51,805 nucleotides of DNA, from positions 1 through 51,805 of the forward strand of contig JAUHWY010000023.1 in NCBI GenBank assembly GCA_030427255.1, written 5' to 3'. A program made the translations under genes and the position numbers. Below the pieces are notes generated by a model. It did no database searches, was not told the DNA's origin, and worked only from the letters and a program-made list of their open reading frames with translations. The DNA is from Bacteroidia bacterium. Lineage in GTDB: Bacteria > Bacteroidota > Bacteroidia > CAIKAF01. Each line of letters begins with the position of its first letter. Position 1 is the stretch's first letter. This document shows, one piece after another, positions 31,974 to 39,175 of this stretch.

Positions 31974-32870
31974 ATGAAACATAGGGATGCGCACGTTTTT
32001 CCAAGGTATTTACCTACTCAACTAACCGGTGCTTTAGCCAAAGAAAAGGGCTTGTTCCTTTCGCCCGATGAAAAATGGCTGATGTTTTTCGGTAAACGAG
32101 AGGCATCGCACCAAAGCAGCTTAAACTTTGAGGGCCCCTTTTTTCTGTTGACCTGTTATTTGGCGAAGGATGGAAACCATAGTATCGGATTGCCTACCCT
32201 TTGCTTTCATACCTGCTGGCGTATGGAAGACGGAAGGCCAACAGCTAAAAAACCTAGGGAGGGAGTAGTTTTGGGTATGGTTGGGCATTCCTCTTGGCTT
32301 CCTAGCTTGGCTGCAAAAATGCACCATGGGCAACATTCCTTACATCAGCTCGACGCTTTTCAGTCATTTACAGGGGTGCCCATACACGATGCCGAATTAA
32401 GGCAAAGCATAGAGCGCATTAGTAGCGAAGAGGCCTTTGCCTCCGGCGCTGAAATTGAAAAAAGCTTCTTCGCTTACTTGTTGATGAGGAATTTGTTTCA
32501 AGTGCAAGAAGAGCTCAAGGCAAATCGCAACCGCAGCGGTGAAAGCCTGTGCCAAATGGTTATCAGATTTATGGAGGCCAACTTAAGTGGTCAGCCCCTA
32601 AGTTTGCAACAACTGGCAGACTTTGGCGGGGTTAGTGTCTCTAAGCTCAAGATTGTGTTTAGAGACCAAGTAGGAGGCTCTGTATATCAATTTTACCTTA
32701 AGCTACGGATGAATTATGCATTGGAGCTGCTGAGTGAAGGCAGAATGAATGTCTCCGAAGTAGCCTATCATATTGGCTACAGTAGCGTGAGTAAATTTAG
32801 CCGTAAATTTCAGGAGCATCATGGCTTCTTACCCTCTAAAATGGCTCAAAAATTAGCAGAAGTCAACTAA
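31974..32870 (+). CDS. AraC family transcriptional regulator
   Basis: The 298 residues end in a clear AraC DNA-binding domain (about 190-295): first helix-turn-helix LSLQQLADFGGVSVSKLKIVF and second NVSEVAYHIGYSSVSKFSRKF, then HHGFLPSKM (the usual FGxxPsxyR region altered). The N-terminal ligand domain is not recognised. It is divergent from the PAS kinase, which may point to shared control but proves nothing. Start chosen at ATG 31974, with a promoter box 38 nt upstream. Confidence 0.88.
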   Translation: MKHRDAHVFPRYLPTQLTGALAKEKGLFLSPDEKWLMFFGKREASHQSSLNFEGPFFLLTCYLAKDGNHSIGLPTLCFHTCWRMEDGRPTAKKPREGVVLGMVGHSSWLPSLAAKMHHGQHSLHQLDAFQSFTGVPIHDAELRQSIERISSEEAFASGAEIEKSFFAYLLMRNLFQVQEELKANRNRSGESLCQMVIRFMEANLSGQPLSLQQLADFGGVSVSKLKIVFRDQVGGSVYQFYLKLRMNYALELLSEGRMNVSEVAYHIGYSSVSKFSRKFQEHHGFLPSKMAQKLAEVN

Positions 32871-33274
32871 GGTCCGTTCCAAAAACTTGCCTTATTGGGC
32901 AAAGGTGAGGTTGTCGAAAGTGCTTCCTTTTTTAAACACTCAATAGGATTTTTTGGGGCTTAGGCCTAGCAGGTATGTAGGCATTGGAGATTGACCGAAT
33001 GCCCCAAGGAGTTTAGGCTTAAAACAATGCTTTTTGGAGAATTACGGGGCCCGGAGCGCACGGAAAGCTCGGAAATTCGGAGCTTAGGGTGCGCGCCATG
33101 GAGGAGGCTCCCCTTCCAAAGGGGAGACCCCGCACAGGCTTGCGCACCCTTGGCTCCGAATTGAGGACTTGAAGAAAGCGCCGGAATTGCCCCCCAAATA
33201 ATAACCTCCCTAAAAAATGGAAATGAGATTTGTCTGCTTTCGAAAAAATAATGCTTCAAAGGAGATGGTTTTTT
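32871..33274. other. intergenic region containing element E6
   Basis: A gene-free stretch before the icd promoter. Element E6 fills 33046-33195; the flanks show no recognised ORF or RNA. Confidence 0.5.
33046..33195. repeat. GC-rich hairpin element E6
   Basis: AATTCGGAGCTTAGGGTGCG near 33074 pairs with CGCACCCTTGGCTCCGAATT near 33143. The centre CTCCCCTT-CCA-AAGGGGAG (33109-33127) is a perfect hairpin. The ends are GGGGCCCGG and GCCCCCC. Located between a plus-strand gene and the next plus-strand promoter. Confidence 0.7.
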
Positions 33275-33282
33275 TAACTTTG
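33275..33282 (+). promoter_or_regulatory. -7 box TAACTTTG of icd
   Basis: Exact TAnnTTTG about 145 nt before the icd ATG, giving an unusually long leader that holds a short ORF. Confidence 0.55.
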
Positions 33283-33300
33283 GCTGCCGAATCAATTCCG

Positions 33301-33438
33301 ATGCACGACTTTAGAAAATTTGCACCCAGTTCAAGAACCGATTTGGCCTTGTGTTGTTGCAATCCGTGTCATCAAAGGCGAAAAGCTTCCAAAAGAAATC
33401 TAAACAGGTCTTTATACATCAAAAGCTATGAGCGATAA
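33301..33438 (+). CDS. Cys-rich leader ORF overlapping icd start
   Basis: A 45-residue frame, beginning MHDFRKFAPSSRTDLAL and then Cys-Cys-Cys-Asn-Pro-Cys-His, starts 18 nt after the TAACTTTG box and ends at 33438, 11 nt inside icd. The run of cysteine codons followed by a basic tail is the composition expected of a leader peptide whose translation senses an amino acid, but no attenuator hairpin was seen. It may equally be an unselected frame. No homologue is recalled with certainty. Confidence 0.4.
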   Translation: MHDFRKFAPSSRTDLALCCCNPCHQRRKASKRNLNRSLYIKSYER

Positions 33439-34882
33439 GAAAACCCCAGTAGTAATTGCCAAGGGAGATGGCATTGGCCCTGAAATTACCGATGCTACAC
33501 TCCGTATTTTGGAGGCGGCAGGCGCAGCTATTGAGCCTACCTACATTGAAATAGGAGAGAAAGTATATCGCTCGGGCAATACTTCCGGTATTCCTGCCGA
33601 GGCTTGGGATGCACTCATTGAAACCGGCGTTTTTCTTAAGGCACCCATCACTACCCCACAAGGCGGAGGTTACAAAAGTTTAAATGTAACCATACGCAAA
33701 AGCATGGGGCTCTACGCCAATGTGCGTCCGGCCTTTACTTTAAAACCTTGGATTCCTTCGCCTTTTCCGGATATGGATATGGTCATTATTCGTGAAAATG
33801 AAGAAGACCTTTATGCCGGAATTGAGCACCGCCAAACCACGGATGTGTTTCAATGCTTGAAGCTTATTTCCATTCCCGGAACAGAAAAAATTGTACGCTA
33901 CGCTTTTGATTATGCCCGAAATCAAGGGCGTAAAAAGGTAACCTGCATGGTGAAAGACAACATCATGAAGATTACCGACGGCTTGTTTGCCGATGTGTTT
34001 CGCAGGATTGGGGCTGAGTATCCTGAAATTGAGCAAGAGCTGATGATTATTGACATCGGTAGCGCTCGTTTGGCCCGCTACCCCGATCGCTTTGATGTGG
34101 TGGTGACCCTCAATCTTTATGGCGATATTATTTCGGACATCGCAGCAGAAATTAGCGGCTCGGTTGGCCTTTGCGGTTCGGCCAATATTGGCAAAGAGTT
34201 GGCTATGTTTGAGGCCATACACGGTTCTGCTCCTGATATTGCGGGGAAAGGCATTGCCAACCCCTCCGGCATGTTGAACGGAGCCATGCTCATGTTGGAG
34301 CATATTGGCCAGGCTGCCGTGGCCGCTAAAATTCGTAAAGCTTGGCTTAAAACCTTAGAAGACGGCATTCATACAGCAGATATTTACAGAGCCGAAACCA
34401 GCAAGCAAAAGGTAGGCACACAAGCTTTTGCCGATGCGGTTATTGAGCGTTTGGCCGGTATAGAAATTCAAGCCGATGAATTTATTACATCAAAACCCAT
34501 TGAAACTCCCGAATACCATAGACCTACGCCCAAAAAGGAATTGGTGGGTGTGGATGTGTTTTTGGATTGGTTGCCCGGAAACCCCGAAGACCTTGGCAAG
34601 AAGCTGGAGGCGGCCAGCCCTGCGCCCATAAAATTGAAAATGATTACCAACCGGGGCGTAAAGGTATATCCCGGAGGCTTTTCACAAACTTTTTGCACCG
34701 ACCACTGGCGCTGTAGGTTTGTGCACCAAGACTCCAATACCCAAGAATATACTCCTTTGAATTATGGCCAGGTGCTCGCCTTGCAACAGGCCATTCATGA
34801 GGCGGGTTTAGAGGTAATAAAAACCGAGCACTTGTACCTGTTTGACGGAGAGCGAGGATTTTCTTTGGGACAGGGGGAGTAA
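33428..34882 (+). CDS. icd: NADP-dependent isocitrate dehydrogenase, Thermus-like long form
   Basis: Oxidative decarboxylation of isocitrate to 2-oxoglutarate in the TCA cycle; 484 residues. The beta-decarboxylating dehydrogenase signature is complete: GDGIGPEI near 14, SLNVTIRKSMGLYANVRPA near 81-99 (substrate-binding Ser and Arg residues), ENEEDLYAGIEH, MVKDNIMK, NLYGDIISDIAAEISGS and AIHGSAPDIAGKGIANP. The C-terminal extension of about 150 residues matches the Thermus-type enzyme and not the 400-residue E. coli form. Its start lies inside a Cys-rich leader ORF. Terminator at 34904. NADP rather than NAD preference is inferred from the family. Confidence 0.9.
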   Translation: MSDKKTPVVIAKGDGIGPEITDATLRILEAAGAAIEPTYIEIGEKVYRSGNTSGIPAEAWDALIETGVFLKAPITTPQGGGYKSLNVTIRKSMGLYANVRPAFTLKPWIPSPFPDMDMVIIRENEEDLYAGIEHRQTTDVFQCLKLISIPGTEKIVRYAFDYARNQGRKKVTCMVKDNIMKITDGLFADVFRRIGAEYPEIEQELMIIDIGSARLARYPDRFDVVVTLNLYGDIISDIAAEISGSVGLCGSANIGKELAMFEAIHGSAPDIAGKGIANPSGMLNGAMLMLEHIGQAAVAAKIRKAWLKTLEDGIHTADIYRAETSKQKVGTQAFADAVIERLAGIEIQADEFITSKPIETPEYHRPTPKKELVGVDVFLDWLPGNPEDLGKKLEAASPAPIKLKMITNRGVKVYPGGFSQTFCTDHWRCRFVHQDSNTQEYTPLNYGQVLALQQAIHEAGLEVIKTEHLYLFDGERGFSLGQGE

Positions 34883-34903
34883 TAATCTCCAAACAAAAAA
34901 CAG

Positions 34904-34925
34904 AAAAGCGCCTTAGGGCGCTTTT
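34904..34925. terminator. bidirectional terminator between icd and DUF2892 gene
   Basis: AAAAGCGCC, loop TTAG, GGCGCTTTT, with T runs on both strands. The DUF2892 stop codon lies in the loop, so the stem also encodes the last residues of that protein. Confidence 0.9.
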
Positions 34926-35125
34926 TTTGTGGAGCAGGTATTCCATCCAAAGGGAATGTAACCGGGGCAAACGCCTACCAAGGCAGTAAACAGAAGCAGG
35001 ACGCCTGCGGCCAAAGAAATCCAATGGAAAGGAGCCGGAATCCAAGCCGTAAAAAACAGACCTACAGCAGCTAGGCCCAAAAGGCCGCGTATAAGGCGGT
35101 CGGTCTTGCCCATATTTGTTTTCAT
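34913..35125 (-). CDS. DUF2892 (YgaP-type) small membrane protein
   Basis: The 70 residues match the DUF2892 pattern: MGKTDRLIRGLLGLAAVGL, a second hydrophobic helix WISLAAGVLLLFTALVG, then the hallmark CPGYIPFGWNTC with two cysteines. Two membrane helices are expected. Function unknown in the family, although in YgaP the domain anchors a rhodanese. The coding end is built into a bidirectional terminator shared with the convergent icd gene. The minus-strand promoter is not clear; GTAAATTG is near the consensus only. Confidence 0.85.
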   Translation of the reverse strand: MKTNMGKTDRLIRGLLGLAAVGLFFTAWIPAPFHWISLAAGVLLLFTALVGVCPGYIPFGWNTCSTKKAP

Positions 35126-35201
35126 AGGGTATAATTTTATTTAGTTTTCAATTTACGAAAACCTTTATCACCATCCTATGATTTATGAAGACAGCAACCA
35201 A

Positions 35202-35276
35202 GGTTTTTGTGGGGCAAAATGGTCTTTTGACGTTCTAAGTGGCTAGTCTTTTACTGCCAAATGCCGCCCCAAAACC
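35202..35276. repeat. degenerate hairpin element E10
   Basis: GGTTTTTGTGGGGCAAAATG at the left and CAAATGCCGCCCCAAAACC at the right are imperfect complements over about 20 positions. It may be a small or decayed relative of the GGGGCGC family. Confidence 0.35.
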
Positions 35277-35327
35277 GAAACAACAGAATAAGCCACAGGC
35301 TCGGAATTATATCCCGCCGCTAGGTGT

Positions 35328-35335
35328 TACCTTTG
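35328..35335 (+). promoter_or_regulatory. -7 box TACCTTTG of glyS
   Basis: Exact TAnnTTTG, 16 nt before the glyS ATG. Confidence 0.6.
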
Positions 35336-35351
35336 TCCAAAATTCCCATAC

Positions 35352-36899
35352 ATGGCTCAGCAGGAAGACATATTAAAGCGCATTATAGGACACGCCAAAG
35401 AATATGGTTTTGTATTCCCCTCCTCCGAAATATACGATGGCCTAAGCGCCACTTACGATTATGGCCCCTACGGCATTGAGCTTAAGCAAAACATACGCCG
35501 CTATTGGTGGGAAGCTATGGTCCGTATGCACGACCATATTGTGGGTTTGGAGTCCGCTATTTTTATGCACCCCACCGTTTGGAAAGCCAGCGGACACGTA
35601 GATGCCTTCAACGATCCACTCATTGACAATAAGGACTCCAAAAAGCGCTACCGCGCCGACGTCTTGCTGGAAGACTACATGGAAAAAATCCGCGGCAAGC
35701 AACAAAAGGAAATCCAAAAGGCCGCCAAGCGCTTTGGAGAAGCCTTTGACGAAGCAACTTACCGCGCTACCAACGACCGGGTCATTCGCTACCAAGAGCA
35801 AATTGACGATATCAAAAACAAAATGGCCGGCTACTTGGCTGCGGGCGATTTTGCCGCCCTGCGCCAGTTGATTGTGGATTTGGAAATTGCATGCCCTATT
35901 TCGGGCTCCAGAAACTGGACCGAGGTACGGCAATTCAACCTCATGTTCTCTACCGAACTGGGCTCCGTCTCCGGTGAAGCGGCCACCATTTATTTACGCC
36001 CCGAAACGGCCCAGGGCAGCTATGTGAACTTCCTTAATGTGCAAAAGAGCAGCCGGCAAAAAATTCCTTTTGGTATTGCCCAAACAGGAAAAGCCTTCCG
36101 CAACGAAATCATTGCACGCCAATTTATTTTTAGAATGCGGGAGTTTGAGCAAATGGAGCTTCAATTTTTTGTGCGGCCCGGCACCGAAATGGAGTGGTTC
36201 GAATACTGGAAAGCATTCCGCATGCGCTGGCACCGCGCCTTAGACCTTCCTGAAGAAAGCTATCGTTTTCATGACCATATAAAGCTGGCGCACTATGCCA
36301 ATGCCGCTACAGACATTGAATTTGACTTCCCCATGGGCTTTAAAGAGCTGGAGGGCATCCATAGCCGCACCGACTTTGATTTAAAAGCCCACGAAGCACA
36401 TTCCGGAAAAAAACTGCAATACTTCGATCCCGAGCTAAACGAAAGCTACACGCCCTATGTGGTAGAAACCGCTATTGGCCTCGACCGCATGTTTCTGGCC
36501 ATACTCAGCGCTGCTTACAAAGAGGAAACGCTTGCCGACGGCAGCGAACGGGTAGTGCTCAATATCCCACGGTGGTTGGCGCCCATTCAAATAGCCATTT
36601 TGCCTTTGGTCAAGAAAGACGGCTTACCCGAAATGGCCAAAAACCTGTTCAACACCCTCAAACTCGACTTTTCTTGCCAATACGACGAAAAAGACGCCAT
36701 TGGAAAGCGTTACCGTCGACAAGATGCCATTGGAACGCCTTATTGCATTACCATTGACCACGATAGTTTGGAAGATGGACAGGTGACGCTTCGCGAAAGG
36801 GATGGAATGACCCAACAGCGCATGGCCATTGAGGAGCTTCCGGCCTTTTTACACGACAAGCTGCACCTCTCGGCGCTGCTTTCCCGACTGCTCGATTAA
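35352..36899 (+). CDS. glyS: glycyl-tRNA synthetase, single-chain (alpha2) type
   Basis: Class II aminoacyl-tRNA synthetase charging tRNA-Gly; 515 residues, the length of the homodimeric eukaryote/Thermus-like type (often symbolised glyQS) and not the alpha2-beta2 enzyme. Seen motifs: the N-terminal YGFVFPSSEIYDGLSATYDY and YGPYGIELKQNIRRYWW, motif 2 region FRNEIIARQFIFRMREFEQMEL (quoted partly as FRNEIIARQFIFRMREFEQM), and the motif 3 EAIGLDRMFLAIL-type VETAIGLDRMFLAIL. The C-terminal anticodon-binding domain (about 410-510) has APIQIAILPLV. A standard housekeeping gene. The next ORF begins one base after its stop, so they may be co-transcribed. Confidence 0.95.
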   Translation: MAQQEDILKRIIGHAKEYGFVFPSSEIYDGLSATYDYGPYGIELKQNIRRYWWEAMVRMHDHIVGLESAIFMHPTVWKASGHVDAFNDPLIDNKDSKKRYRADVLLEDYMEKIRGKQQKEIQKAAKRFGEAFDEATYRATNDRVIRYQEQIDDIKNKMAGYLAAGDFAALRQLIVDLEIACPISGSRNWTEVRQFNLMFSTELGSVSGEAATIYLRPETAQGSYVNFLNVQKSSRQKIPFGIAQTGKAFRNEIIARQFIFRMREFEQMELQFFVRPGTEMEWFEYWKAFRMRWHRALDLPEESYRFHDHIKLAHYANAATDIEFDFPMGFKELEGIHSRTDFDLKAHEAHSGKKLQYFDPELNESYTPYVVETAIGLDRMFLAILSAAYKEETLADGSERVVLNIPRWLAPIQIAILPLVKKDGLPEMAKNLFNTLKLDFSCQYDEKDAIGKRYRRQDAIGTPYCITIDHDSLEDGQVTLRERDGMTQQRMAIEELPAFLHDKLHLSALLSRLLD

Positions 36900-36900
36900 C

Positions 36901-37752
36901 ATGGGCTTGGAGCGTCCCTTGTTGTGGTTTTGGACCAGAATTCATTATTGGAGTCTGGACGTTGCCTTGGGCGCTGCCATCATGTGCATGTGGCTTGGAG
37001 AGCAGGTAGGCGTAAAGCCCAATCCGGTGGACCTATGCTGTCTTTGCTTGGCCGTTTGGTCCATTTATTTGGCCGATCGCCTCTACGACAGCTATACCAT
37101 GACTTCGGCACCGGACAACCACCGTCGAAACTATTATTTTAAACACCGACCCTTGCTTTGGATAGGTGTAATGGTGGGTTTGCTGAGCTGCTTTACTTTG
37201 GCCATAGGCTGGATGAATCTTGATACTTGGTTGTCGGCTACCCTAGCCTTGTTTGTAGTAGTGGGCTATTACCTTATGGTAGTTATTTCGCGGCTATTTG
37301 GCATGGAGTTTTACAGCAAAGAAATGCTGGTGGCTCTGGGCTATGCCATAGGTTTAGGTGTGCCCATTGCTGCCCAGCTGCCTGAGGCATTTCCCGGACA
37401 ATTGGTGCTCCCTTCGTTGGTCTTGGGGCTTTTGGCTTGGCTCAACCTCAATACCATAGCCTGGTTCGAGGCCTCCTATGTGCAAAACGAGCCCGTGTCT
37501 ACCGTGGCTCAGTGGTTGGGTTTAAGGGGACTCAAACGCCTAATGTGGCTCTTATGGCTGCTTTGTCTGGGGCTTTGCTGGGCCATGGGTTTTTGGCAAC
37601 TAATGGCTTGGCCACATGCAATCGGAATCACCATCCTCTTGGGCTTCTTGGCCGGCATTTGGCTGGGACACCCCTTTTTGGCCAAACAGGGTTTGTTCCG
37701 TCTTTGTACGGAGGCAATATTTCTGCTTCCCCTGATTTGGATGGAGCTTTAA
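36901..37752 (+). CDS. UbiA-like integral membrane protein
   Basis: The 283 residues contain about eight hydrophobic helices. A polar motif LADRLYDSY (DRLYD at 59-63) sits near the end of the second helix, where UbiA prenyltransferases have an Asp-rich motif (NDxxD). The second UbiA motif is not clear, so it may be a distant or inactive relative. ATG 36901 is the likely start, two bases after the glyS stop; an in-frame start at 36829 would lie inside glyS. Co-transcription with glyS is probable from spacing alone. Function unknown. Confidence 0.7.
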   Translation: MGLERPLLWFWTRIHYWSLDVALGAAIMCMWLGEQVGVKPNPVDLCCLCLAVWSIYLADRLYDSYTMTSAPDNHRRNYYFKHRPLLWIGVMVGLLSCFTLAIGWMNLDTWLSATLALFVVVGYYLMVVISRLFGMEFYSKEMLVALGYAIGLGVPIAAQLPEAFPGQLVLPSLVLGLLAWLNLNTIAWFEASYVQNEPVSTVAQWLGLRGLKRLMWLLWLLCLGLCWAMGFWQLMAWPHAIGITILLGFLAGIWLGHPFLAKQGLFRLCTEAIFLLPLIWMEL

Positions 37753-37912
37753 GCTCAACCATTAAAGATGCCCTAAGGTAGTTTAAGGTTGCATGCCATA
37801 AAAAAAAGGGTACAAACATCGTATTTTACTAACATTCCTTAAAAAAAGCTTGGATAATTAGATGGATATTGTTTTACTTTGTGCCATATTTCAAATCTTA
37901 ATCCACATACCG

Positions 37913-38134
37913 ATGAAAAAACTGGTTATGATCTTTGCCGCTGCCGGCTTCGTGTTGGCTTCTTGCGGTGGAAGCAGCTGCATTACTTGCACATTTGATG
38001 CTACTAGTACTACAACTACTGTTTGCGAAGAAGACTACGACGACGCAGGTACAGGTATTACTTGGCAGCAGTATGTAGATGCTCAAATGTCTGTTGCAGA
38101 CATGTCTGACGACATCACTTGCACCGAAGAGTAA
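37913..38134 (+). CDS. small Cys-rich lipoprotein
   Basis: The 73 residues start MKKLVMIFAAAGFVLASCGG, with a clean lipobox (LASC). The mature part is about 55 residues and rich in Thr, Asp, Glu and Cys (SSCITCTFDAT, TTTTVC, EEDYDD, DDITCTEE), so four extra cysteines may form disulfides. The longer frame from 37862 hides the signal sequence and is rejected. An intrinsic terminator follows 20 nt after the stop. No family recognised. Confidence 0.75.
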   Translation: MKKLVMIFAAAGFVLASCGGSSCITCTFDATSTTTTVCEEDYDDAGTGITWQQYVDAQMSVADMSDDITCTEE

Positions 38135-38153
38135 TCACTCTCAGCAAAAAATG

Positions 38154-38187
38154 AAAAAGGCTTTCCATTTGGGAAGCCTTTTTTTAT
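38154..38187 (+). terminator. intrinsic terminator of small lipoprotein
   Basis: AAAAAGGCTT-TCC paired with GGG-AAGCCTTTTT and a T run. Element E7 begins three bases later. Confidence 0.9.
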
Positions 38188-38189
38188 TT

Positions 38190-38345
38190 GGGGCGCAACC
38201 GGGCCATCGGCCTCCGGGCGGGCTGCCCGGCCGGCAGATAGCTAGGCCTCCGGTAGTTCCGCAAAGCTCCACTTCCTCGGCCAAGCTCCTGCACGGCCTT
38301 GCAACCCGCCGCTCCCGGCCTCTGTCCCTGCGCCATCCCGCTCCG
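38190..38345. repeat. GC-rich hairpin element E7
   Basis: Begins TTTGGGGCGC. Left GGGCGGGCTGCCCGGCCGGC and GATAGCTAGGCC pair imperfectly with right GGCCAAGCTCCTGCACGGCC and TTGCAACCCGCC. The central TTCCGCAAAGCTCCACTTCC is 17 of 20 identical to the centre of E4. It fills the gap between a terminator and the promoter box of the Crp/Fnr gene. Confidence 0.65.
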
Positions 38346-38351
38346 TTTTTG

Positions 38352-38359
38352 TATTTTTG
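38352..38359 (+). promoter_or_regulatory. -7 box TATTTTTG of crp/fnr gene
   Basis: Exact TAnnTTTG ending 5 nt before the ATG at 38365; leaderless-type spacing. It decides that start over an upstream in-frame ATG in the hairpin element. Confidence 0.58.
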
Positions 38360-38364
38360 TACCC

Positions 38365-39012
38365 ATGGAGCAAGCCTTTCTTAAGTACTTCAAGCAATTC
38401 GAACCTGAGCTTCAGCAAGAAATCCTTCAAATTGGAACCTTGGAGGAAGTCCCCGAAAATACCCTCATTATGGATTTGGGCCTGCCCATTCAATCCATAC
38501 CTCTTGTTTTGGAGGGCACCGTTAAAATCTTTAGAGAAGACCAAGATGGAAAGGAGTTGTTCCTGTACTATTTGGAACCCGGCGATGCCTGCGCCATTTC
38601 TTTGGTTTGTTCCGGAAGAGAGCGCATCTCTAAAATTAAGGCCGTTTCCATGGAAACGGTGAAAGTCCTTAAGGTTCCTATTGAGAAAATGGACCAATGG
38701 ATGCGGAATTATCCAAGTTGGTACTATTTTGTGGTTGAAACTTACCAATACCGCTTCGAGGAATTGCTCAAAACGGTAGACAGCATTGCCTTTAAGAAAA
38801 TGGACGAAAGGCTCCTCAATCACCTAAGGGTTTTAAGCGAGGCCGCCAATTCCTACACCATTGAAGCTACGCATCGCACCATTGCCAATGAGCTGGGCAC
38901 CTCCCGCGAAGTGATTTCTCGTTTGCTTAAAAAGCTGGAGCAAAGAGGACACATAGAGCTTTCCAGAAACCACATTAAGATTATTGATTTGTTTCACCCC
39001 AACCCGGCTTGA
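38365..39012 (+). CDS. Crp/Fnr family transcriptional regulator
   Basis: The 215 residues comprise an N-terminal cyclic-nucleotide-binding-like beta-roll (about 20-120; LVLEGTVKIFREDQDGKELF, YYLEPGDACAISL) and a C-terminal winged helix-turn-helix (about 150-210; HRTIANELGTSREVISRLLKKLE). It lacks the N-terminal cysteine cluster of Fnr and no cyclic-AMP ligand set is clearly present, so the signal is unknown. The ORF start upstream at 38299 falls in element E7 and is rejected. It is convergent with the men operon, so any link with respiration is inference. Confidence 0.88.
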   Translation: MEQAFLKYFKQFEPELQQEILQIGTLEEVPENTLIMDLGLPIQSIPLVLEGTVKIFREDQDGKELFLYYLEPGDACAISLVCSGRERISKIKAVSMETVKVLKVPIEKMDQWMRNYPSWYYFVVETYQYRFEELLKTVDSIAFKKMDERLLNHLRVLSEAANSYTIEATHRTIANELGTSREVISRLLKKLEQRGHIELSRNHIKIIDLFHPNPA

Positions 39013-39030
39013 GGGCCATTCCATGACCAT

Positions 39031-39159
39031 ATGGGGCAAACCTAAAGTGCTAAAAATCCACTTTAGGCATTGTTGACGCTCTTTTGGGTTTTAAAAATCT
39101 CTTTTAGGTGTTTTTGGAAAGTTTCCCGTTTTCCATTGAATTTTCACCAATTGCCCCAT
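39031..39159. repeat. nested inverted repeats between crp/fnr and menE
   Basis: CCTAAAGTG (39041-39049) and CACTTTAGG (39059-39067) form a perfect 9-bp stem. The outer ATGGGGCAA (39031-39039) and TTGCCCCAT (39151-39159) are also exact complements. TAAAAATC....TTTTAGG-type segments recur at about 39051 and 39096. Convergent-gene location would allow a terminator role but no U tract follows. Confidence 0.4.
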
Positions 39160-39175
39160 GAGTTGAAGCATTAGC

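Noticed and set aside
33217-33300. Longer version of the icd leader ORF
   Set aside because: Its start lies upstream of the predicted promoter box, so only the part from 33301 could be transcribed from it.
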